NCBI GenBank assembly: GCA_023260935.1 | Contig: JALQTL010000405.1 | Span: 1-7,454 of the forward strand | From: Paracoccaceae bacterium | GTDB taxonomy: Bacteria; Pseudomonadota; Alphaproteobacteria; Rhodobacterales; Rhodobacteraceae | Length of the DNA: 7,454 nt | Direction: 5' to 3' | Shown: piece after piece, positions 1-5,020 of the stretch | How positions within the stretch are numbered: position 1 is the first letter of the stretch | Layout of the letters: every line of letters starts with the position of its first letter | Position numbers and translations under genes: made by a program | Notes under the pieces: model-generated | What the model was told of the DNA's origin: nothing | Database searches by the model: none | The model's input: the letters and a program-made list of their open reading frames with translations, nothing else

Positions 1-497
1 TCGTCCAGCAGCAACACCTTGGGCTGGGGCGCAAGCGCGCGGGCCAGCGCCACGCGCTGTTGCTGCCCGCCCGAAAGCTGCGCGGTGCGCCTGTCGGCCA
101 GATGATCCATCTTGACCAGCGCCAGCATGCGGGCGGTACGGTCCTGAACCTCGGCCGGCTTGCGGCCCTGCATCTTCAGCGCAAAACCCACGTTTTCACG
201 CACCGTCAGATGCGGAAACAGCGCATAGGACTGAAACACCGTATTCACCGGGCGGCGGTTCGGGGGCAGGTCTGTTACATCCTGCCCGTCCAACAGGATG
301 GTGCCAGAGGTGGGCATCTCGAACCCGGCGATCAGCCGCAGCAAAGTGGTCTTTCCGCAGCCCGAAGGCCCCAGCAGGGTAAAGAACTCGCCCTGGCGTA
401 TCGCCAGCGATACGTCATCCAGTGCCCTGAGGGCGGCCTTTCCCTGGCCGAAGCTCTTGATGATGTTCTGTGCCTCGATGGCGGTCTTTGCATTCAC
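1..497 (-). CDS. ABC transporter ATP-binding protein, PotA-like (5' part only, cut by left window edge)
   Basis: This is the ATPase subunit of an ABC importer; it would hydrolyse ATP at the inner face of the cytoplasmic membrane to drive uptake of a small solute. The 165 complete codons show the full nucleotide-binding order: Walker A GPSGCGKT (residues 43-50), Q-loop Gln89 in NTVFQSYALFPHLTVREN, ABC signature LSGGQQQR (141-148) and Walker B VLLLDE at the window edge. The Q-loop region matches the spermidine/putrescine (PotA/PotG) and related iron/polyamine group best, so a polyamine-type substrate is the favoured inference, not a proven one. The start is GTG at 497: an in-frame stop lies just upstream, no ATG fits, and AGGGG sits about nine bases before it. 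The C-terminal part, including the H-loop and any TOBE domain, lies outside the window. It follows the amidase by 69 bases in the same direction, so co-transcription is possible, but it has its own TGATCAAAAC element upstream. Confidence 0.93.
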   Translation of the reverse strand, partial: MNAKTAIEAQNIIKSFGQGKAALRALDDVSLAIRQGEFFTLLGPSGCGKTTLLRLIAGFEMPTSGTILLDGQDVTDLPPNRRPVNTVFQSYALFPHLTVRENVGFALKMQGRKPAEVQDRTARMLALVKMDHLADRRTAQLSGGQQQRVALARALAPQPKVLLLD

Positions 498-511
498 GCT
501 GAATCGCCCCT

Positions 512-521
512 GTTTTGATCA
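512..521 (-). promoter_or_regulatory. Putative regulatory element TGATCAAAAC upstream of the ABC ATPase
   Basis: On the coding strand TGATCAAAAC ends 14 bases before the GTG start of the ABC ATPase. The same ten bases occur before the amidase (2038-2047), in both cases followed within one base by a G-rich ribosome-binding stretch. TGATCA is itself a palindrome, as expected for a dimeric repressor site. A weak promoter-like pair, TTGCCC and CAATAT about 18 bases apart, lies just upstream. The shared sequence is seen directly; operator function is inference. Confidence 0.35.
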
Positions 522-534
522 TATTGGTCGGGTC

Positions 535-550
535 TTGCCCCGATGGGCAA
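535..550 (-). other. Short stem-loop in the amidase-ABC ATPase gap
   Basis: TTGCCC and GGGCAA form a perfect six-base-pair stem around a four-base ATCG loop, about 16 bases after the amidase stop codon on the coding strand. No run of T follows it on either strand, so it is not a typical intrinsic terminator. It could be a weak pause or mRNA-stabilising hairpin, or a chance palindrome. Confidence 0.3.
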
Positions 551-566
551 CCAAAACCTTCAGTCC

Positions 567-2021
567 TCAGCCGATTTTCGGTCGGCGCGCTGTCCATGGG
601 GCGGCCCGCTCGATTTCTGCGCAAAGTGAAATCAACGTCTCGTCGTCGCCAAACCGGGCAGCCAGATGAACGCCGACCGGCAAGTCATCCCCCGACATGC
701 CCAGCGGGACCGAGGCGGCAGGCTGGCCGCTGGCGTTGAACACGGCACAGAAGGGGGAATAGGCGAAGATGCCCCGAGGGCCGATGCGGTAATCAAGATA
801 GTTTTCGGTCCCATGGCCAAAGCGGCCCACCTTTGCCGGTGGTTCGGCAAGGGTTGCCGAAAGGATGATGTCGCACCCTTCCGTGCCGTCTGCGGGATCA
901 AAGACGGCGGCCATCTCGCGCCCGAAGGCATGGATGCGCCCGACCGCTTGCAGGTAATCCGCGCCCGATATGCCTTCGGCATGGCGCATCGCCCCGCGGC
1001 TGACGCCTTCGATGTCATCGTCGGCCAGCACCTTTCCGCGGGCGGCAAGAGCGCTGCGAATGGAAAGCGCCGTGCCGCAGGCCACGATATCGGTCCAGGC
1101 CAGCATCATCGTGCGGATATCGGCTTTTGGCCGGCCGGGGGTGACGTGATGGCCCAGATCCTCCAGCAGGCGGGCGGCATCCTGCACCGCGCGGGCACAA
1201 TCCGGGTGGACCGGATCGCCGGTAAAGGTGGTGTCACACATCATCACCCGCAACCGCCGGGGCGGCCGGCTGATCGCCTGCATATGGCCTTCGCGCAAGG
1301 GTGGCGCGTGATAGGGGGCGCCGGGGTCGGCCCCGTGGCAGGCATCCAGAAGGGCCGCCGTATCGCGCACCGACCAGGTCAGGAACCCGTCGATCGCCAT
1401 CCCTGCCCAGCCTTCGCCCACATAGGGGCCGTCAGGCAGCCGGGCGCGGGTGGGCTTCATCCCGAACAGCCCGCAGGAAGCGGCCGGGATGCGCACCGAT
1501 CCGCCGCCATCCGACCCATGGGCGAAAGGTACGATGCCCGCCGCCACCGCCGCCCCAGCCCCGCCGGATGACCCGCCAGAGGTGTGGTCAAGGTTCCACG
1601 GGTTGCGGGTGGGGCCGCCGTAAACCGCGGCTTCCGTTGCCGCGCCGATGCCGCCTTCGGGGCTGGTGGTTCGGCCAAAGGTCACGACACCCGTGTCGCG
1701 GATGCGCTGGAAGATGGCTGAATCGCGGCCATAGCGCGTGTTGGCCAACAGGCGCGATCCGTTGTGAGACGGGAAATCCACCGCTTCGCAGCCCAGATCC
1801 TTCAGCAGGAAAGGCACCCCCCGGAACGGCCCGCGCGGCAGCCCCTGGGCAATGGACCGGCGGGCCACATCTTCCTGCATCAGCACCACCGCATTCAGCG
1901 AAGGGTTCAGCGCCGCCACCTTTTCCAGCGCCCGGTCCAGCAATTCGCCGGGCGTCACATCCCCGCGGGCGATAAGCGCCGCCATATCCGTTGCATCCTG
2001 ACACCCGAACTCTTTCAGCAT
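567..2021 (-). CDS. Amidase-signature family hydrolase (6-aminohexanoate cyclic-dimer hydrolase-like)
   Basis: A 484-residue enzyme of the amidase signature family, which cleaves amide bonds with a Ser-cisSer-Lys triad. The triad is visible: Lys74 in FLLKDLG, cis-Ser151 in the TSGGSSGGAGAA loop, and nucleophile Ser175 in GSDGGGSVRIPAA. The 24-residue gap between the serines and the overall numbering match NylA (Lys72/Ser150/Ser174), and the stretches around PTRNPWN, LFGMKPTRAR and WSVRDTAALLDACHGADPG resemble that subgroup. Length is normal for the family. The start is ATG at 2021, five bases after a strong GGAGG; an upstream TTG at 2048 is in frame but would place the ribosome-binding site inside the protein. 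It is unlikely to be GatA: the motif reads GSDGGGS, not the usual GatA GSDTGGS, and there is no gatB or gatC beside it. The natural substrate cannot be read from sequence. The transporter ATPase downstream suggests an imported amide or polyamine derivative. No signal peptide is evident, so it is probably cytoplasmic. Confidence 0.93.
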   Translation of the reverse strand: MLKEFGCQDATDMAALIARGDVTPGELLDRALEKVAALNPSLNAVVLMQEDVARRSIAQGLPRGPFRGVPFLLKDLGCEAVDFPSHNGSRLLANTRYGRDSAIFQRIRDTGVVTFGRTTSPEGGIGAATEAAVYGGPTRNPWNLDHTSGGSSGGAGAAVAAGIVPFAHGSDGGGSVRIPAASCGLFGMKPTRARLPDGPYVGEGWAGMAIDGFLTWSVRDTAALLDACHGADPGAPYHAPPLREGHMQAISRPPRRLRVMMCDTTFTGDPVHPDCARAVQDAARLLEDLGHHVTPGRPKADIRTMMLAWTDIVACGTALSIRSALAARGKVLADDDIEGVSRGAMRHAEGISGADYLQAVGRIHAFGREMAAVFDPADGTEGCDIILSATLAEPPAKVGRFGHGTENYLDYRIGPRGIFAYSPFCAVFNASGQPAASVPLGMSGDDLPVGVHLAARFGDDETLISLCAEIERAAPWTARRPKIG

Positions 2022-2025
2022 CTGA

Positions 2026-2032
2026 CCCTCCC
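2026..2032 (-). promoter_or_regulatory. Ribosome binding site of the amidase
   Basis: GGGAGGG on the coding strand contains a full GGAGG core five bases before the ATG at 2021. This decides the start in favour of that ATG over the in-frame TTG 27 bases further upstream. Confidence 0.75.
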
Positions 2033-2036
2033 GCCC

Positions 2037-2051
2037 GGTTTTGATCAAACC
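2037..2051 (-). promoter_or_regulatory. Putative operator upstream of the amidase, palindrome containing TGATCAAAAC
   Basis: The stretch holds a perfect ten-base palindrome TTTGATCAAA (2040-2049). It can also be read as GGTTT and AAACC half-sites around a five-base centre. It contains the same ten bases TGATCAAAAC found before the ABC ATPase. It lies 16 bases before the amidase start, in the 72-base gap after coxF. A weak promoter-like pair (TTGCGG and TAGGGT, about 18 bases apart) sits just upstream, which would place the palindrome near the transcription start. The palindrome is seen directly; binding by a regulator is inferred. Confidence 0.4.
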
Positions 2052-2093
2052 CTAGCCTTGCAGGGCCCCTGACCGCAACGGTTTTGCCTTGGC

Positions 2094-2918
2094 TCAGGTT
2101 TCGGGGGCGTCTCGGCCACCGGCGCGGCGCAGCAGCGTGATTTCGGCAAGGATCGACAGGGCAATCTCTTCCGGGGTGATCGCATGAATGTTCAGGCCCG
2201 CCGGGGCCTTGACGCGGGCAAGGCTGTCGGCGGCAATTCCATCCTGAACCAGCCTTGCGGCCAGCGTGGCAAACTTGCGCCGTGACCCGACAAAGGCAAT
2301 GTGTTCCGCGCCCGAGGCAAGGGCCGCGCGCAGTCCGGCCTCATCGCCCTTGCCTTGGGTGGCCACCACGATGAAGCGCCGGCCCTTTGCATCGGTATCA
2401 AGGGCAAAGCCGTCCTGCACCATATCGGCGGCGCCTTCTGTCAGCCCCGGCGCGGCAAGGGTCCGGTGCAGATCAAAGCGTGCGGCCAGATCGGCCAGCG
2501 CCATGGCCACGGGCCCCGCCCCGAAGATCACAAGCCGCGGACGCGGCAGGACCGGTTCCACGAAGATATCCATCGATCCTTTGGATGGGCAGCCATTGCG
2601 GGCGAAGCGCACGCCTTGCCGTTCCTCTCCGGCCTCGATGCCTTCGGCGGCCAGCAGTTCCTCGGGCCGAAGCGATACGAATTGCGGCTGCCCGGCGGCA
2701 AGGGCTGACAGAGCGGCGCGGCTGACAGCGGCACGCGCGCAGCCGCCGCCCACCCAGCCTTCGGCAATGCTGCCATCGGGTAGAACGATGGCCTTGGCCC
2801 CGGGCTTTGCGCTGGTGGCATCGACCGTGCGCACGACCGTGGCAATGGCAAAGGGCTCTCCCCGGGCGCGCAGGGCCGACAGGGTGGTTTCAAAGCGGTC
2901 GGAAGGAAGGGCTGTCAT
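2094..2918 (-). CDS. coxF: CoxF, XdhC/CoxI-family CO dehydrogenase maturation factor
   Basis: A 274-residue member of the XdhC/CoxI family. XdhC proteins bind molybdenum cofactor and help to sulfurate and deliver it to molybdenum hydroxylases; the CoxF branch is implicated in completing the Mo-Cu site of CO dehydrogenase. The N-terminal domain (about 10-75) carries the conserved GWVGGGC with Cys60. A second cysteine-containing stretch, NGCPSKGSMDIFVEP, spans 109-121. The C-terminal half opens with the Rossmann-type loop FGAGPVAMAL (132-141), then ATQGKGDEAGLRAAL, VGSRRKFA and the family-typical GLNIHAITPEEIALSILAEI region (241-260). The ATG at 2918 overlaps the coxE stop by ATGA, so translation is probably coupled; only a weak GGAG lies about 11 bases upstream. 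It is the last recognisable cox gene here. Membership of a cox operon, rather than a xanthine dehydrogenase operon, rests on its neighbours coxL, coxD and coxE. Confidence 0.9.
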   Translation of the reverse strand: MTALPSDRFETTLSALRARGEPFAIATVVRTVDATSAKPGAKAIVLPDGSIAEGWVGGGCARAAVSRAALSALAAGQPQFVSLRPEELLAAEGIEAGEERQGVRFARNGCPSKGSMDIFVEPVLPRPRLVIFGAGPVAMALADLAARFDLHRTLAAPGLTEGAADMVQDGFALDTDAKGRRFIVVATQGKGDEAGLRAALASGAEHIAFVGSRRKFATLAARLVQDGIAADSLARVKAPAGLNIHAITPEEIALSILAEITLLRRAGGRDAPET

Positions 2919-4093
2919 AGGTGGTGAAGCTCCGTTTCCAGGGCGGCAAGATCTTCCAGCTTGGCGGCAGGGGCGAAGAGGTCAAGAAAGGGCAGGGCTG
3001 CGGCCATTCCGGCCGCTATGGGGGCATAATCGCGCCAGCCCTTCATCGGGTTCAGCCAGATGATCCTGCACCCGCGCCGGGCCAGCCGCGCCATGGCGCG
3101 GGCCAGATCGTCCGAGGGGGCGCTGTCATAGCCATCCGACAGGATCATGACCACGCTGCGGCCATTGACAGACCGCCGGGCATGGGTGGTTGCGAATTGC
3201 ATCAGCGCCGCGCCGATCCGGCTGCCGCCGCCAAAGCCATCGGCCAGCAGGGTGATCCTGTTCAGCGCGCGTAGCGGGTCTTCATCGCGCAAGGCTTCGG
3301 TCACGCGCACAAGGCGGGTGTGGAACAGATAGGCGTCTGCCGCAGGATCGGCCCGCATGAGGCCCGCCAGAAAGGCAAGAAACGGCCGGGCATAAAGCGT
3401 CATCGAGCCCGAACCATCGACCAGCGCCACAATCCGCACCGGTCGGTCGGGGCGGCGCTTTCGCGCGAGCCGAAGCGGCTCCCCCCCGCTGGCAAGGGAC
3501 GCTCGGATGGTGCGGCGCAGGTCCAGCTTCGGGCCGCGCCGGGCGGCCTTGGCGCGGCGGGACCGCCTGTCGCGAAGAGCCGCGCCGATTTGCAGCGCCA
3601 CCCTTTCGGCGGCGCGGATGTCATCGGCGCTGACAATCTCTCGCAAATCCCTTTTCGCCAGGTTTTGCAGGGTCGAGGCGACCAGCCGGCCTTTGCCGCC
3701 ACTTTCGCTTTCGGCGCCGGCGCCTGTGTCAGGGGTATGCGGCCTGCCACCACTGCCGGCGGTTTCCTGCCCGGCCGCCGACAGGGTGTTGCGGCTGTGC
3801 TGCGGGTTTGGCGCGGGCACGGCTTTTGTGCGCACCCGCCCGCCATTGCGCCAGAAACTGTCAAAGACCGCATCAAAGCGCGCCCAATCCTCGGCCGATC
3901 CGCAGCAGACAACTTTCAGCGCACTGCGCAGGGTTGCCTCATCGGGCTGGGTGGCGGCAAGAGCGGCAAGCGCCAGATCGGTTTCGGCCACGCCAAGACG
4001 AAAGCCATTGGCCCGCAGATGCGCCATGAAGCCTATCACCCGGGCCATCGGCCCGTCATCACGGGCTGCAAAGCGGGTGACGGCCCCCTTCAT
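2915..4093 (-). CDS. coxE: CoxE, von Willebrand factor A domain protein for CO dehydrogenase maturation
   Basis: A 392-residue VWA-domain protein of the CoxE type, which acts together with the MoxR ATPase CoxD. MoxR-VWA pairs work as chaperones or metal-insertion machines; in carboxidotrophs they are implicated in maturing the Mo-Cu active site. The N-terminal helical region (1-85) is followed by a Pro/Gly/Ser/Thr-rich, probably disordered linker (about 86-136), then a basic stretch rich in Arg and Lys (175-216). The VWA domain runs from about 218 to 390. Its metal-ion-dependent adhesion site is DGSGS (Asp226, Ser228, Ser230), with GGGSRIG (288-294) and SDG (319-321). The middle position in GGGS is Ser, where VWA domains usually have Thr; Ser could keep the hydroxyl ligand. 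No signal peptide or membrane segment is obvious. The ATG at 4093 overlaps the coxD stop by ATGA, and the end overlaps the coxF start in the same way, giving a coupled D-E-F block. Confidence 0.93.
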   Translation of the reverse strand: MKGAVTRFAARDDGPMARVIGFMAHLRANGFRLGVAETDLALAALAATQPDEATLRSALKVVCCGSAEDWARFDAVFDSFWRNGGRVRTKAVPAPNPQHSRNTLSAAGQETAGSGGRPHTPDTGAGAESESGGKGRLVASTLQNLAKRDLREIVSADDIRAAERVALQIGAALRDRRSRRAKAARRGPKLDLRRTIRASLASGGEPLRLARKRRPDRPVRIVALVDGSGSMTLYARPFLAFLAGLMRADPAADAYLFHTRLVRVTEALRDEDPLRALNRITLLADGFGGGSRIGAALMQFATTHARRSVNGRSVVMILSDGYDSAPSDDLARAMARLARRGCRIIWLNPMKGWRDYAPIAAGMAAALPFLDLFAPAAKLEDLAALETELHHL

Positions 4094-4968
4094 GCCGCGC
4101 GCCCGGCAAGACGTTGGGCAACTTCGGTGGTCACGTTCGCGCGATCCGCCTGCGTTTTCAGCAGCGTCGCCAAGGCCGCATGCAGAACGGCCGGATCATC
4201 TGTCAGGTCGGCGATGCCAAGCCCCCCCAAGGCGGCGGCGAAATCCAGCATTTCGGCAATGCCCGGTTTCTTTTCCAGCTCTTCCTTGCGCAGGGATTGC
4301 ACGAAGCCCACGATCTGTGCGGCGAGCTTGTCCGGTAACCCGGGCCTGCGCGCCTGAAGAATGGCCAGTTCGGTGGCCGGATCGGGGTAATCGACATGGG
4401 GATAAAGGCAGCGCCGCCGCAGCGCATCCGACAGGTCGCGCGTGCCGTTCGATGTCAGGATAACCATGGGTCGGCTGACCGCCGCAAGGGTGCCCATTTC
4501 TGGAATGGTGATCTGGAAATCTGACAGGACTTCCAGAAGATAGGCTTCGAATTCCTCATCCGCCCGGTCAATCTCGTCGATCAGCAGCACTGGTGGGGCG
4601 GGCTGACGGATGGCGCGCAGCAAGGGGCGTTCCAGCAGGTATTCTTCGGAAAAGAGCCGCGCCTCGACGGTGGGGCCCGTCTCTCCCGCCTCGGCATGGG
4701 CGCGGATGGCCAGAAGCTGACGCTGATAGTTCCATTCATAGATGGCCTGCGCGGCATCCAGCCCTTCATAGCATTGAAGCCGGATCAGTTCGCAGTCCTT
4801 CACGGCGGCAAGGGCGCGGGCAACTTCGGTCTTTCCCACGCCCGCTGCCCCTTCCAGCAGCAAGGGCCGCCCAAGCGCAAGTGACAGATGCAGCGCCATC
4901 GCCAGATCGGGAGCGGCGACGTAATCCTGTGCGGCCAGATCGGCCTGAAGCTTTGTCCACTGGGTCAT
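4090..4968 (-). CDS. coxD: CoxD, MoxR-family AAA+ ATPase for CO dehydrogenase maturation
   Basis: A 292-residue AAA+ ATPase of the MoxR family. CoxD of Oligotropha carboxidovorans is required after translation to sulfurate and complete the Mo-Cu site of CO dehydrogenase, and this protein has the matching context. Visible motifs are Walker A GAAGVGKT (40-47), Walker B LLIDEID (128-134), sensor 1 LTSNGTRDLSDALRRR (171-186) with candidate arginine-finger residues, and the YPHVDYPDP segment typical of MoxR proteins. The remainder (about 200-292) is the helical lid domain. I chose ATG 4968. The frame is open further upstream, but only into the end of coxL, and GGAAAG lies five bases before this ATG. 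The stop overlaps the coxE start. It follows coxL by 52 bases, a gap that holds a hairpin. The alternative, a generic MoxR/denitrification NorQ-like ATPase, is made unlikely by coxL, coxE and coxF beside it. Confidence 0.93.
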   Translation of the reverse strand: MTQWTKLQADLAAQDYVAAPDLAMALHLSLALGRPLLLEGAAGVGKTEVARALAAVKDCELIRLQCYEGLDAAQAIYEWNYQRQLLAIRAHAEAGETGPTVEARLFSEEYLLERPLLRAIRQPAPPVLLIDEIDRADEEFEAYLLEVLSDFQITIPEMGTLAAVSRPMVILTSNGTRDLSDALRRRCLYPHVDYPDPATELAILQARRPGLPDKLAAQIVGFVQSLRKEELEKKPGIAEMLDFAAALGGLGIADLTDDPAVLHAALATLLKTQADRANVTTEVAQRLAGRAA

Positions 4969-4993
4969 CTTCGCTTTCCGGCCAAGGGGGCAG

Positions 4994-5015
4994 GGCAGGG
5001 GGCACCCGCCCTGCC
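4994..5015 (-). other. GC-rich hairpin between coxL and coxD
   Basis: On the coding strand GGCAGGG pairs perfectly with CCCTGCC around an eight-base loop, directly after the coxL stop codon. A second overlapping CCCTGCC (4989-4995) offers an alternative partner. No T run follows, so a full terminator is unlikely. An mRNA processing or stability element that lowers coxDEF expression relative to coxL is a reasonable inference. Confidence 0.45.
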
Positions 5016-5020
5016 GCGGG

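Noticed and set aside
535..550. Intrinsic terminator after the amidase
   Set aside because: The stem is only six base pairs and no T run follows on either strand.
666..1571. Open frame of 301 codons on the plus strand
   Set aside because: It is antisense to the amidase, whose catalytic motifs are unmistakable; the plus-strand product resembles no family and is rich in Arg, Gly and Pro.
567..2021. Amidase as GatA of the tRNA amidotransferase
   Set aside because: The nucleophile motif is GSDGGGS and the flanks resemble NylA-type enzymes; gatB and gatC are not adjacent.
3320..4463. Two overlapping plus-strand frames (345 and 318 codons)
   Set aside because: Both are antisense to coxE and coxD, overlap each other, and show no domain or credible ribosome-binding site.
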